A stretch of DNA of 64,000 bases from Macropodus opercularis (lineage: Eukaryota; Chordata; Actinopteri; Anabantiformes; Osphronemidae). The DNA is taken from contig CM061090.1 in assembly GCA_030770545.1 (NCBI GenBank), positions 11,735,501 through 11,799,500 of the forward strand. Reading direction: 5' to 3'. Below are positions 9,801 through 24,049 of the stretch, piece after piece (position 1 is the stretch's first letter; every line of letters begins with the position of its first letter). The translations under genes were made by a program, and so were the position numbers. The notes under the pieces were generated by a model. The model saw only the letters and a program-made list of their open reading frames with translations, ran no database searches and had not been told where the DNA came from.

Positions 9801-12623
9801 CTGGTCCTGGTGTGGTCTGGTCTGCACCAGGTGTGCTCAGTTACACCTCTCACATCTCTTTGGTCCAAATTATAGATATAATGTGTTTAGCTTTTGATGG
9901 AGACAAAATTCATCAGAGGTCTGTCCCCCTGTGCCAGTGTTTCTGCACCTCCTCATGCCATCTCAACGCAGAGAACTTTGCCAATTGGCATCCCATTCTG
10001 TTTTCAAGCCAACCCGTTGGGTCTCCGTCTGGCTCTTCCAGACCTTCCATCCTCATCACCTTCCAGCAGACTGGTCAGTTTGTAGGCCCAAATCCCCTTC
10101 AGAACAAAAGGCACAATAGAGACTATTCTGGGTCGCTAAGCCCTCTGGACTTACTGCTCCCATCGAGCCGACCTCACTTCCTGATAGAGGGGAGTGCTTG
10201 GACAGACAGATTCTAGCGGCCATGTGTGAAAAACGATGTGTGTGTATTGTTTCTGAACGACACCCATGTACACGGACGCGCACACCCCCTCTGGCTCTCT
10301 GAGGGTTTATTGGGATGCATTGTTCTGAATGTCGGGTTTGCTGGGCTGAAGATTTTAGCTGTCACACCACATGCTCACTGGGGGAAGATGATGGCAGCAA
10401 AGTGGAGGGAGAGGTTGGCAAATGTTGGGTCTTTGGGTGCAAGTTTAATCAGCAGTCTGATAACCCAATTACAGTTTGCAAAGTCACACACGCCAGATTC
10501 GGCAAAACCTAAAGTGCCTTCGACAAATAGGCAGAGCTACGGCGACAAAATGTGCAAAAAGAACGTGACGTTTGATGCTGTTACACACCAAACAGCTGAA
10601 AAGACGGACTTAGAACTCAGCAGTTCTTAAACCCAGTTCCCACACAAAGACTAGAGGAGGGAAACCCTCTCTAAATGGGAATATTTGGGTTGTGTTGAGG
10701 TCCCCTCCAGCGAAGACTGCGAACACAAACACATTTGTATATCTTAGACATGTTTGTCCTGCTCAGGTTGAGTGATGATACACAGAGGAGCAGGTCTAAC
10801 AGCTGCCAAACATCTATTCAAGAACACTTCTCTTCTGCAGTAGAGAAAAAAATTGGAAGTTCAAAATCACGCTGGAAGAAGTTGTAGAGCTGTAAATACA
10901 CAGAAATAATGTCACATAGATGCAGAAATAGCTGGTTTATTGGGAAATGCTTTGGTCATCTGTTGAACAGATGAATTTGAGCATCTGCCAATTAGAAGTT
11001 TTCTTTGTCTGGACTTTTGTTCAGATATGTCATTATCATATGTATCCTATTGAACCATCGTATTTATTGTATTATTACTATTGTACATATACATCGTATT
11101 TATGTATTTTCCTGGAGTCAGACTCATTTACAGTAGATACAACAGTCTTTCACAAAGTGACCTTTTGACAACCACGCAGCCGACTGGTCTAAACATAAAA
11201 ACCGATCAAACAAACAAACACAATGTGTGCCCCAGATCTTGAATATACTCAGCATCCTGGGAGACATGATGAGACTTTTAAGCTTGAAGACTTGCTCCTT
11301 ACAGTAGTATGTGGATGCTTGTGCGCTTGGAAACACTGCAGCAATGTCTTCTAGTGATGTTGGCTTTTTAGATGAACCTATTTATTGTCACATTAACACT
11401 GGATGCATCTTGGTTGGTGCCAGCAACACTGTCTCACTGTCTCTTCCTTCCACGGACTGGCTATGCTGCCTTCACGCTCCCTCCGACTGCTTCCCACCCC
11501 ATCTGTTTGTACTGATAGCTGCCATTAAAGAAACAACCTGTTCTCCAGGTGCTTTCCCCTGCAATAAAAACTCCCATTAGCAGTCTGAGGGCTCTGCTGT
11601 CCCACGGTGATGATGTCATAAAGCCGAGGCATTTTCTCAGCTGTCGTACATTAATGAGAAACTAAACGAGGAGAAAACTGATGCATTATTATTGTTATTT
11701 CCATCTGTCTAGCAGCGAGAGCCAAGAATGTGAACTACGACAAACAAAAAACTAACAGTAAACATGTTTCACATACAGTATATGTCTTCGATATTGTGTG
11801 GTGTCTAGGAAGAACCTGGTTTTCGTTTGAGCTTCACGTCTCTGGTTATGAGACAGGAAGAGACATGGTCTGTACACAGGACAAAGAAGTGTGCAAGTGT
11901 GAAGATGAGCTCCATCCAGCTGTGTTTAGTTAGGTAGAGGACCGAGATTCCTGCAGCGTTTGTTAATACTAATGTGCATAGTTTCTGTATCAGTGCGCGA
12001 ATGTGTGCACCAGCAGCGTGGGATCTCACGTCTCTGTTCTTTCAAAACAAGAGTCCAGAGATAAAAAAAAAAAAAAACAGCAGAGAGGTTTTATTTTCCC
12101 TTGGACGGCCCCACGCTCCCAGCTGATACAAGCAGACGCCCACCTAATCAGCAGATGAGGCACATGTGGCAATACAGAGAGCAAGTGACAACTTCCTGTA
12201 TTAATCCCACAGTAACTGTTTCTATTCATATATGAAAGTTAACAAAAACTTTTTTTTGTCCCGTCTATAGATAATGTGAACGTACATGTTTATCAGCATT
12301 CGACGTAGTTTCAACAACAGTGATGAGCAGGGCAGTGCAAAAAATGTCATAGATGATAGATTAGTTCTGTCTGAACTGTGTGTGTGTGAATGTGCAGTGG
12401 AAATGCCATAAATAACTGCCGTCATCATCCCACCTATAAAACACTAATGACCAGCTTTGCACGTTCCTGTACATGTTTGCCCTTTGTAGAAGCACATGTA
12501 GGGAGTAGTTGGAGATGTTAGATCACACAGGAAAAGTCGAATTCCTGCAAGTACGTGTGCTTGTGTAGGCTAAGCTCTATGGTGCATTATGTTTTATGTT
12601 AATTGCAGTAACAGTTGATGGGT

Positions 12624-12754
12624 TTAAACGATCTTGGAGAGTTAGAGTTAAGTTTATTAGAGGTGTCTTACTTTGAGTTGAGGTTTTGATTAGGAATCTA
12701 GTCTAATCTATCTAAACTGTATCACCTTCCCTTTATTAACGCAGAATTACCTTA
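12624..12754 (+). repeat. 131-bp inverted repeat, left copy
   Basis: This segment aligns without gaps to the reverse complement of 16470-16600. By eye there are 8 mismatches in 131 positions, about 94% identity. It starts ttaaacgatcttg and ends cagaattacctta. Similarity stops abruptly at both ends, so the repeat unit is well bounded. The family is not recognised. Confidence 0.85.
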
Positions 12755-15700
12755 CCTTAGTTATTGTTAACAACTTATGCTGCATAATGATAAATGTTAT
12801 CGTAGCTTTCTTTCAGTCAAGTTCCTGAAGGCGCCATGTGGGGGCAGTAGAGTGCACTGAATATGAAGCAGAGCTGATGCAGCAACAACTTTAGGAAGAC
12901 TTTTACTATGCTTTTTATGTCAACCTGTTCAAAATAAAAAAGCAAAGACAAAACTTAAATAACACGTTAAACATTTAAAACAAAAGACAGCAATGAGCAC
13001 AGAGAGACGGAAGAAAGTTAAGAAGAACGCTAACGATGAAGTTATTTAACAGCACACTTGGCTCCGACTGTCACCGACACTGATCCTGGTTCTGCTGACA
13101 GCCTGCTCTGGTCTGGCCTTTATGGTGGCTGCAACCTTTAACCTTTCCTACACTAAAGTCTGTGCAGACATGTGGGTCATGTTTGTGTGTAGTCAAAAGA
13201 AAGAAGAAAAAGTTCAAAGCTGAAACACATTCTTTGGGTACTTCAGGTAAGGATTTTCGCTCTGTGTAGGTACAAGGTCAAACATGTCACACATATGCAC
13301 AGAGATAACAGATGAGAGAAAACAGAGGACCCTACACCACCATAACAACCTGCCCTTATCCTTCTCCTCCACTCTGACATACATGCACAGTCTGTCTCGT
13401 TCTCTTTCTCTCCCTGTGTTACTGTTTCCTCTCACTTCAATCTCTACCTGCTACAGGATTAAAGTAAAGGAATCCAGTGATAGATAGATGTGCTCTTTCA
13501 CTGAGAGGCCTCGTCGAGGGGGTTTCATCGCTTCTTCCTTATCCTCCCACTACTCAAACACACGTCCACTATCACTTTACCCTCCTTTATTTTCAAAGGG
13601 GCAGACACTGCAGTCTAACTCTATTCATGCTTTATTGCCGCTTGTCCTTTTTTGTCAGCCTCCCTGTCTGTCTGTCTCTCCCTCGCACACTAGCTAATAG
13701 CTCCGCGTCAACATTGTATAAATACTATGATACTTACTATAATTCATTTTTAACCAAAAACATAATCTTTCCTTAACTTTAAAGGTGGTTTTGTTGACTG
13801 ATGCCAACTACAGACAACCAGGATGAGTGTGAGAGACTATTTCACCATAACACAAACAGATAAACAGTTTATTAACATGTACAGATCACTGCTAGGAGAG
13901 AGTATTGAATAATGTAACCTGATATAACACTGGAGCACAAATGAGATAATAATAAGTTGATATTACCAACCAGCCGATTAACCTGCTGCCTCTGGGTTCA
14001 GGACTCGCTTTCAGCTTGTTGGAGCATTGGCCCACCCAATAAACATACCAATTCCCGTTTAGTCAGAAGAGGAAAACTGCGATTAGATAAGAAGATTTAT
14101 TCCAGCAGGACACAGAAAATGTTGAGTTGACCTCTCTGACAGCTTGTCAAAATGAGGAAGTCGTCTCTATTTCTCTGTAGCTCTGTTTCTAATTGATGCA
14201 GAGGCCTGACTAAATTAAATAAAACACATGCTTCCTGACCCCGAGAGACTCTCCTGTTATCCATGACACCGACCTTTGACCCTCAGGGTTTACCCAGTGG
14301 GAGCGGATGTTATTGGACCTAATGGATTCAATATGACTTAGATAATAAAGCCAGGAAAGACTAAAGAGTCTCAAGACTTTAAGTCCAAGTAAAACTAAAG
14401 CCCTTTGGCCAACAAAGAGAAACCCAACTAAAACCTACAGTTCTACACCATCTGGACGGTGTCTCTCGCGTGTTTGTGTAGGGCTTGGACTCTGGACTAT
14501 TCCTCAGGAGACTGGGGTCTTACTGAGCCATTTGTCAATTTAAGTCATATAGAAGATAAGAAACTGAGTGATGGAAGCTTTTAAATGTGTCTGACATTCA
14601 TTAAAAGTCGATTTATTATTTTAAAGTCACAAAGTCAAGAGGAAGAACTGTGTAGTCCATGTATCATTACTAGGTTTGTTTAAGGAAACGTCTTGAGCTA
14701 ATATTTTAGGTCCTCGTCAGTAATGAATCATGACACATTTCAGTGTCTAATCAGATGATATTCACTGGTTTACTTCAGAAATAAATTTGAAAATCATTTT
14801 TCAAATGATGACAACTTACAGTAGACTTTTAATGTACTGGCTAGTTTATCGTACAGCTTTGGCATATATCTAACCCCTCTCAATCACACATCCCTGAGCC
14901 CCAGTAACCTAAGAAAGGAGACCAGGACTGTGACTCCCTGACTTAACCTCAGGGCTGCTGCCTGAGTAAACACTTCACGTCCCTAATCTGTGACTGCAAA
15001 AGTAAAACTGAAAAGAAACAAAATAAGCACCTTATCAATTGACCGACTCCCAACAATAACAGGTACAGAAGGTAATATATAGCAGAAGGCCCATAGAGAG
15101 GGACGAAGGCTTACTGGGCTGTCATTTACCTGCAGCTAGCTGGGACTAATGTGGCGCTCGTCACTATGTTATTTACTTAAAGTGGCGTACAATAAGTGGC
15201 AGTAAGTGTAGGCTTCTGTGTCAGACAGTAATTGTTGTTTGGATACGGGCAGAAACAGACCAAGTGTGACAGTGTGAGGCTACAGGTAGTCTGGATTTAG
15301 GCTGGGCCGAACACACAAGAGGGCTCTGCCTCTTCAAAGCGTCTTTGTCATTTTACCAAGAAATGTAAAAAGACACAGAGAAGGTGATAGTGAGAATAGG
15401 CAAGAGTGGCTTAAAATGACAGCATTCAGGGAGTAATTTTCACAGGGACACGATAGGACGTGTTAAAGTCCCGCTGCTCCTCTAAAAGGTTTCCCATAGC
15501 GCCTTATCGCTGTAGTGTCTGCGGTGGGGCCTCACGCTGCCAACACAACTTCTACCAACCCTGAGTAGTCTGAGAGGCGAAAGCAATGACAGCTGGACAG
15601 TCAGTGAGTAAAGCTTGTTAAGATTGAAGGGACTGTATAAAGAACTTTCTCATTCCAATGAAAAACACGTTACTTGTACTGTGGGGATGAAGATTCCACA

Positions 15701-16469
15701 TGTTCCCCATGTTCAGCTGCATATGCAGGAGAAATGCGGAGAAAAGCTTTTTCTCACTCAAATCAGTTCTCTTATGTTTTAGGCATACAGACTGACTCAT
15801 TAGGTGCTAGGTTTTTGCAATAATGCAGTTACAGTATATTAAGGTTCAGCTCTTAAGTTACCGTGTGTAATGTTGTGCATTTTACTAGAGACTCAGGGTT
15901 AGACAGCCGGCATTTAACCTTTTGTTTCTAGACTTTTCAAAGACACTTCCAGTCATATTTCAGTCAGGGAACTAACTCTTCCAGTACATTTACAGCCTTC
16001 ATCTCTCTAAGCTGATGATGCTGAAGCATTTTTAAAGGCTTGTCTGTGTAGAGATTTATAGGAACCAAGCAGGTTTATTAAACACCCACAAAAAACATCC
16101 TCATAACTGTCACTGTATACAGCCACAAGCCAAGACGCTCAGCTGCTGGTTGTTAATACGGGATCGTAAATACCTGACCGGGGGAGAGCACGTGCGAACG
16201 TTATGTGAAGAGTATTTACAGTAACAGCACAGTACTGTACTGTAAAGTCCAATAACGAGCAGATGACCTCACTTTCTGGCAAACATCTGCCAACACTGGT
16301 TTGCATGTCAGTGATGACGGTGGATGTTAAATCAATGATACATTTACGATTGAGTCTGGTTATTCACAACAAGGAATATACAGTAGATTTGGGCTGCTAG
16401 AAATTAAATTACTCACACTGACATACAGCTCATTTAAACAAGTCCCACTGTGATAAAAACTGTGGGTGT

Positions 16470-16600
16470 TAAGGTAATTCTGTGTTAATAAAGGGAAGAT
16501 GATACAGTTTAAATAGATTAGACTAGATTCCCAATCAAAACCTCAACTTAAAGTAAGACACCTCTAATAAACGTAACTCTAACTCGTCAAGATCGTTTAA
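16470..16600 (-). repeat. 131-bp inverted repeat, right copy
   Basis: This is the partner of 12624-12754 in opposite orientation, with the same length and sharp ends. It lies 266 bp into intron 2 from the 7S exon donor. The two copies are 3.7 kb apart and could pair in the col4a6 primary transcript. Confidence 0.85.
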
Positions 16601-16866
16601 TCTCTGCTTGTCAGTGAGTAAAATATTAATTTAATGTCGTTTACCCACTTGCCAAACTCACATTAGTTCGATTTAATGTGTTCTTCTCACAAACTAAACT
16701 GACCTTGCAATATGTGCTTTTTTCGGACTTAGACGTGTTAACACATCCAGAACTAAAACTTTTGTGTGTGAGGAGCTGTATAGAGACATTTAGCATGTGC
16801 ATCGGTTCTGATACACCTGATGATGTTCTGTGACAGACAGCAATGAATGGACATGGCAGGACTCAC

Positions 16867-16944
16867 CCTGCTGCCTTTCTCCGGGTTGCACCTACATCCC
16901 TCGCTGCAGTCCAAGCCTGCACACGGTTCGTCAAACTTCGCTCC
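16867..16944 (-). CDS. col4a6: Collagen IV alpha-6-like, exon 2 (7S domain cysteine cluster)
   Basis: This exon has 26 codons between a consensus acceptor (tttgcag|GGA) and donor (AGG|gtgagt). It encodes GAKFDEPCAGLDCSEGCRC followed by NPEKGSR. The pattern of four cysteines then PEKG.R is the non-collagenous start of the 7S domain in alpha-2/4/6-type collagen IV chains. These cysteines take part in disulfide cross-linking of four triple-helical molecules in the basement-membrane network. The exon is isolated between a 39 kb intron upstream and a 10 kb intron downstream. KFD before the first cysteine recalls COL4A2, while the rest fits COL4A2 and COL4A6 equally. The spacing DCSEGCRC argues against COL4A4. 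Confidence 0.9.
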
Positions 16945-19900
16945 CTGCAAAAAATAAACAAAGAACCAAGTTAAAGAAAACGCAATTGAGGTTTACAGCA
17001 GGCGAGAGCAGGCGCACTGGGCATGAAAAACGAGGCAGACTGAACAGTCTCACAAACCCGTCAATCATTAGTGAAACGAACAGAGACCTGCAGCAGCAGC
17101 ACACACTGCATCTCAGGTAACACCATGAGTCACGTGGAGATGGATCCAAACAGTTGCATCAGCGAGACTCTGGCACATGTACAGCACATAAAAGAACCAA
17201 AAAGAAACAAACAGTGGAATGTTTGGTAAAGATGCAGTTTATTTGTGTTACCTTTATCTTTTATGTGTATGATTATAGATATATATTATTAATTAGTGTT
17301 AATAATGTGAAGCTAATCTTTGTATAGGGCGCATGATACGACGTATACAGATAATTAATTAGCATGCGTGAGTGCTTCTGTGTGAAAATATGAGCCAGTG
17401 TGTCATATGAGTCCATTTGATTTGGGAGGCTCTGAGGGGTCAAACTCAAAGGTCACGGCTGGTATTTCAGTGTGATTAGTGGATGAAAGGGTGCGGGTGG
17501 GGAAGAGTGAGTCGGTCGGGAAGGGGGACAAAGAGGTGTTGACTGGACCACATATGCCCACAGCGTGTAGGGGTTCATATCCACTATGATTGAGGTCAAG
17601 GACCTTCCAGGACCCTTGTAAGTAATCATCACCTATAGTCTACTGGGACTGGGAAAGACTGGTATCCCATGTGAAGGAATCTGAGAAATGTCAACACTGA
17701 TAGAGAAACCGTCAATAATGGGAGTATAGCCTGTGATGTTGTTAAACTGCTAAACTGCCTATCATCACTGCATTTACAGTGCTCGACGCACCCACAGATG
17801 CTCTTCAGTCTCTCATTCTAAACGCTGTTGGTCAGGTTCGCTGGGTCCAACCTGATGCTGGGCTTCATTGACATGCAATCAGTACAGAATCTGCTTTAAC
17901 AGGCACTTTAACATGTTAACTGCAATATTCTGACTATAATTCTGACTATATAATTACTCAAAATTCAAATATTTTCTCAGACTTCTCAGAGAGAATCTGA
18001 CTTCCTTAGTTACAGCAATTACTTTTATTTTAATCTAATAATAGCTGCCTCCACGCAATCCTTTATTTGATTGTTCACTTTTCTAATCCAAGGTGATGAG
18101 TTATTCAGTCCATACATAAAACAGTACGCCCACATAAGTATGGATAGAGAGTCAACAAATTACCAGTACTGCAAACACCACCACCTGCCCAGAACAACAG
18201 CATTAGTTAAAGCCACAGAAAGGAGAACGTGGTGGAGAAAGGCACAAGAGGAAAACACACAAGGAGAAAGCAAGCTTGGCACAAAGCAAAAGAGAAAGAG
18301 GGGAAAGGTCAGTGGCGCTGGTCCTGCTTTCCTGTGATCTCCTCGACTCCTCTAATCACAATGACAGAAGGAGGGCAAGAGAGGGAGAACGTGGACAGGG
18401 AAACTGAAATCTGGGCTAATGGAGGGAACAAGGAAGGACGAGCGAGTGGAATAATGAAAGAAATGGAGGGAGACCAAAAACAGGGAGTGGCTAATGTTGA
18501 AGACACAAAGAGACAAAGCTAAGAATAGATGTGATTTGGACTCTTACAGATGGTTCTTATTTGTTGCAGATAGTGGTTTGAAAAGTGAGGACTTCCTTAA
18601 TGCATCGAGCATTTCCTCAGGTAAAGTATCATCATCACGCTGATTAAAATCAGGACTTAAATCATATATTGTTAGAATCCAGCCGACTCCACCTGAGCAG
18701 GGAAATGTGCTCGGGCACTGATCCACAGAGTTAAGAGCCTGCAGAGAAAGGTTCAACCTCAGAGCAGACGACGTGCTGCAGTATGTGGTGAGCAATACAG
18801 AGCAATACCATAGGTTCGCAGAGACATGTGGAGCAGGACAAGTGGCTGCATTTGAATGTGCAGACACAGGCTACACGCCGGAACAACCAACGTTGTTGTA
18901 CTGGAGTCTTCCTGAGCAGCTGCAACAGATTTGTGAAAGGACAAGCCAGGAAGAAGCAGAGTTTGTAGTCAGGAAGGTAAGAACATCCCCTAGAGGTACT
19001 GAGGCAGGCTAACCTAATTTCACAGTACATATTAGATGTTTCTAAGCGTTACCGTCCAGGTGTTATGTCGTTCTTTACCTCCAGACAATGTGCCTAATTA
19101 TGAAACACTGACAGATATGACGTGATGGAACAGTTGTCAGCTGCCGGATCAATTCAACTGTGTCTTCTGTTCGGTCACGCTGGCATTACTCAGCCCTGTG
19201 TCTGTCAGCTTTAAGCGACGTTCTCCCATCGGGCTTTACCGTGTGCTCACACTTTACCGTCCAAACACTTTCACATACGCTCGCCTGAGTGAAGTGTTTG
19301 AACACCGCCTGTAACCTGTCTGCTTTAACCCCTGCAGCTCATCCACCTGAGCTTGTGGGTAAAGGCTGATGTTGGGACTTGCCCGTCCATTCCTATAGGG
19401 TTTGCTGATGTTATCCAGATGAAGGTTGAGTCTAGGCACGGTATACACAAGCACTTTGTGAGCTTTAAGGCTGAGACACACAGAGCGTGACGAGACACGA
19501 GGGGTTTGGTTTTTAAAATGGGATAAAGTCCTGCATGACGCATATTACACATATCCAGATATTATTGCGACATTTTTGGGATATGGATCGACATGATGGC
19601 AGTAGTTTGCGTGGAGCATGATGGTGGTGGTCACCTAGAGAAAACCTTCAGCTACAAACAATGACATATTTTGATACAGGGAAGGCTTGGAGTCATTTGA
19701 TACACTCACTTGTGTATCATATATATACTCATAACTAGTAAAAGGAGCTAAAGGTCGGTTTCCCTTTCTTTTAAGTTGAAACAGCAGATTCTACGAATTT
19801 GAGAAACTGAAACCACACAGTTCCTGGTTCTTTCACTAGTAGCGGATGACAATTAATTTATTTCACTGGAATGAGAATTAAATGCACACATAAAAAACCC

Positions 19901-22900
19901 AACAAGGTTCAGACAATATGATAAATCAGAAAATGAAAATAAATACTGTTCAGCCAGCAACAATATAAAATATGAAAGACTTGTTCAAAGTGATTTTACG
20001 TACATGAACATCACAAGCGACTTTAGCTTTAGAGTAAATCCACTGCTTACAGAAGTTGACCCTTCACACTTTCTCTACACCTGCTTCTGCACAGACATCT
20101 GTCTAATCCAGACCCTGTCAATCCACTTCTCATCAGGCTGCAACAGGAAATGGGAGTTCAGAGTTTACTGCTTTCCTTTTACTGAAAAAAAGGATGTGGA
20201 AACACAGTTTGACCCTGAAGACACTTTACTTTTCACCTAAAATTGATTCAGAGGAACAACCTCAAAGGGGAAACAAAGTAAGAGGGATGGGAAGTTGTGA
20301 CAGCTCCTGCAAATAAACACATATAAGAGGAGAGGAGATGAGAGGACAGGAGGGTTCCCTTTCCTCTGGCCGACGCCATCCTCTTCTTCCCTCTCACGTT
20401 TTATCGCCTCATCTCTCTGTTTTGTCTTTCTTTCTTCCTCCCATCTTTTCTTATCTGACTCTTCATTTCTCATATTCTCCGTCTCCTTTCTCGCTGGTGC
20501 ATCTGTGACCCTGACATCCACCACGGGAGAGCAACCAGCTGTGTTTAGGACCGCCAGCGCTCCTCGTTTACTTCTGTTTATTTCAAGCTGTGCGTGTGTG
20601 TGTGTGTCAGCAGTATGGACTTTGTATAAAACAAACATGGGATTGTAGGTACATGTGACAAATGAGCATGTTAGGTTTGTGCACAAGCTATATTCCTGGA
20701 TTCACGTGTTGCGTCTGTAACACATTTGGTGCAGGCTTTGTGTACTTGTACACATGCTCACGTGTATTTTCCCTCAGCTGGGCCACCCACCTTGAGTCAC
20801 GTCATTTATAACTTGATCAAACAAGACATGGTTTGTGACGACTAATGTCTGCAAGTGTAAATACAGTCAACTGTTGTTTGTCACAAACAAGAGAAGTGAC
20901 TCAGAACAAGGATTTCACTTTCATGTTCACTTTTCACTGATGCAGTCCTTGAGCAAAACGTTTGATCGAGTAGCTGTGACCCTTTCAGACGCATTCTGGA
21001 AATTCATATAAGCAGACAGTAAAGACGTCTTTATGGAAACATTCCCCTCTTTCCCCCATCACTAATCCTCGCTAAGTCTGTGTTAACGTTGCGACAGCGT
21101 TGAATGTAAGACTCTAAATCCAAACGTGCGGCACTACGCGGCATTCCCATCAGGGTCAGAGCGCAGTAAGATTTAAGGAGCTAAGCACCTTCTGAGTGCC
21201 ATACCTCCCCTGACACAGAGACAAATCCTTGACCTGCTAACAAGCTGTGAAACTAACATCAGACATGTTTCATTTAGGCTTTAAACGTAGAAAAATAAAG
21301 TTACTGTGGAACATAGTGTGCACAGCTCACGAAGATCACACCGTCATCACGCAGCTAGTAATATGTGCTTGCTAATGCCAGTAATGCAGCTTTGTGGAGT
21401 GTGTCCCGGTGTCGCTTGTCTGTATTTTAGTCCTGCTTGGGTCACTGAGTATATACAGTATGCAACAGATGGTATTAGTTGAAGTTAGTTAGTTATTCCT
21501 GTTGCCAGAACCTTCTAAATATTTCACTGGTTCCCAGCGTTTTAATGGCCAGAACCCACAAACATGCATGTGGATGAATCTGCAACTGTGCATTACATAA
21601 ACATGTATTACAGCTAGAACAGTCCCTAATAAATGCAGGTTAGTTTAGGTAACATTTGCTGAAACTTCAGAGTCCAGCTGTATTAAATATATATTAAAAA
21701 TGAAACTCAATTTTCACGCAGGGTTTACTCTTTCAGTCACTTTGCGGCATACTGTAAAAAACGTAATTACACAAAAGCATGTTAGGTTTAGTACGCAGAG
21801 TTATTCAAGACACCGTGACAGAGTCTGGTTGCAGCTACACCACAATTTAATCAAATGACTTCACTTCCAGAAATACTCCAGTATTTCCCTGACAACTGAC
21901 ACCCGCAAGTTGAAATAGTCAGGCTCGGACATCATCAGTGTGATCATGTCATCTGTCTGAGATCACATGATTTCTCCTACATCTATTAATATTCCACCAC
22001 ATTACTAGAGTACAGAACAATGACACAATTCTTTCAGTACTCGATGTTGAAAACAAAAGGGAGATTCCTAACGTGCTATTTTTTTCTCATTGTTTCAGTC
22101 ACCTCCCCTGCTGCCGACAGACGTGATCCAACAATATATCAAGTGATGGTGAAATATGGACGCCATCAAAGTATTAATTTGCCGTGCATCCTCCAGCTTT
22201 CAACACAGACCTGGAACGAAGCTGCGTGACTGTGTGTTGGTAGAACTGGCGCTAACAACAAACAGCTTTATAATGACAGCAATAAAATAAGCGAGAGATG
22301 CTAGTAGCCAAAATCTGCACTGGATACAGGCACTGAGATCGGGATCGGTTTGGAGCCAACACAAACGAAAGAGCCACTGTCTGGACAAGACAGCAGACAA
22401 AGCGGAGTAACAACAGAGTGATTGATGGACCCATGAAGTGTGTGTTCAAGGGTAAAGACGTCATAAATTACACAGTGACAGGTGGGAGGAGAGACTTGTT
22501 GATCGAATTCTAGCAACTAGTTCCATGCGTAATTTCTATAATGATCATGCCTCCTGCTTTTCGACCCTGCAGTCATCTCACACACACAACTGTGCAACTC
22601 TGGAAAGGTTTTTCAGAACTTTGAACTAAAACATAATATAAATATACAGTAATGCAACACTGCAGTTCAGTTCATCTGTGGATGTTTGCAAACTTTAAAG
22701 AAAGTTGCTTTAGGTGTTTTGAAATACCACAAATCGAGACAAACGGAGAATCTGTGGCTGCTGAAGTCCATTATATTATAACGCGTGGATGCAGGGTTTT
22801 GGACACCACATTTAAAATGAATGAGGCAGTGGAACAGTATTAGTACTGTACTTACAGTATAAGTATGTCCAGTAGTTATGGTTTTGCATGGTCACAAGGG

Positions 22901-24007
22901 TCCATGTCTGCCAGTTTTGAATAAGTAGACAAAAAACTAGCAGCACATTCTCAACCCTTTGGGCTTGTGCTCATTAACGTTGGAAGATGATTTTATTTTA
23001 TGATGCGTAATCTTCTCTTATGTTGTCATGTCTTTTTAAAAGCTTAATAGAACTAAGGGGCAGAGACGTTGTAACTTTTATTATCTACATATTTGACTTC
23101 ATTTCGTGTGGTGCAGGTCTGTTTGAGCACCTGGCTGCGGTTACGTCCTGCAACTGTGCTCATTGTGCAACATGCGCTGCTTTAACTGAAAGGATTATTG
23201 CTATTATAAATCACAACCTCTCTCCAGTGTTTACATCCGACCACATAATGTTTAGACACTGACAAATTATCCAGCGCATGGCACATTTCACAACACATGA
23301 CACAATCTGATGTAAAATCAATACGTATGAGTCGATCCTACCAGGCCAAGCATGAAAACAACAGCTAACAAATAATTGTTTGAGTCTCTTTACTAAAGAT
23401 AATTTAACTGTTGCTTGTCGTTGAGTTCCCACATTTGTTAACATGTGTTATAGGTGTTAGGACGTCGTAGGACTTGCTATGAAGCACCACGCTTGGAATG
23501 TCAGGACACACACTCACAGCCTCTGCGGGTCCCACCCCTCTTTATAAGTGCTATGATAATCACTGCTTTGAAGCAGACTAAATGCTGCTCGCCTGGAGGG
23601 GGGCGAGGGGCTTTGAAGAGGCTGGAGAGATGGAGGGATGGAAGATAATAGGAGAGTAAATTAAGCCGAATTAGCGACAGTAGGAAGAAGTGAAGTAATG
23701 GCTTGAATATGGATAGAGTCAGAAGCTGGGGTGGAAATGGTTGACAGGTGGGAGTGATGGTGTGGAGGGGAGGGGGAGGGGAAGGATAAAGACCGGAGAG
23801 CGGAGGAGCCTCCATATAATAAAAATACCCTGAAACAAGATCTGGACCATCTGTGTGATTTGGCTTTTGTGCCTTGGTGGGTGCATGTGGGGAACGTGTG
23901 TCTGTTGTATATTCACCACAATGGCAATTACTGCTTGAATATTAGGGCACAGAAATCTGAGACACACCTAATGGGCCTCAGAGCCTTCACATAGCTCTGC
24001 ACTTACC

Positions 24008-24011
<4 letters not shown>

Positions 24012-24046
<35 letters not shown>
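24012..24046 (+). repeat. (AC)n microsatellite
   Basis: An uninterrupted run of about 17 AC dinucleotides in col4a6 intron 1. A related (TG)-rich stretch follows near 24146-24164. Likely polymorphic. Confidence 0.95.

Positions 24047-24049
<3 letters not shown>

Larger units (their letters stand above)
6886..16866 (-). other. col4a6: col4a6 intron 2 (10 kb)
   Basis: The intron lies between the 7S exon and the first Gly-X-Y exon. The flanking exons join directly (PEKGSR-GRPG), as in mammals, so no collagen exon is missing here. Apart from the paired inverted repeat at 12624-12754 and 16470-16600, and a poly-A tract at 12063-12076, I see no gene or named repeat in it. Confidence 0.85.

Noticed and set aside
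20237..20686. 149-codon minus-strand frame rich in Lys/Glu/Arg
   Set aside because: The charge bias comes from an underlying purine/pyrimidine-rich tract; no family is recognised.
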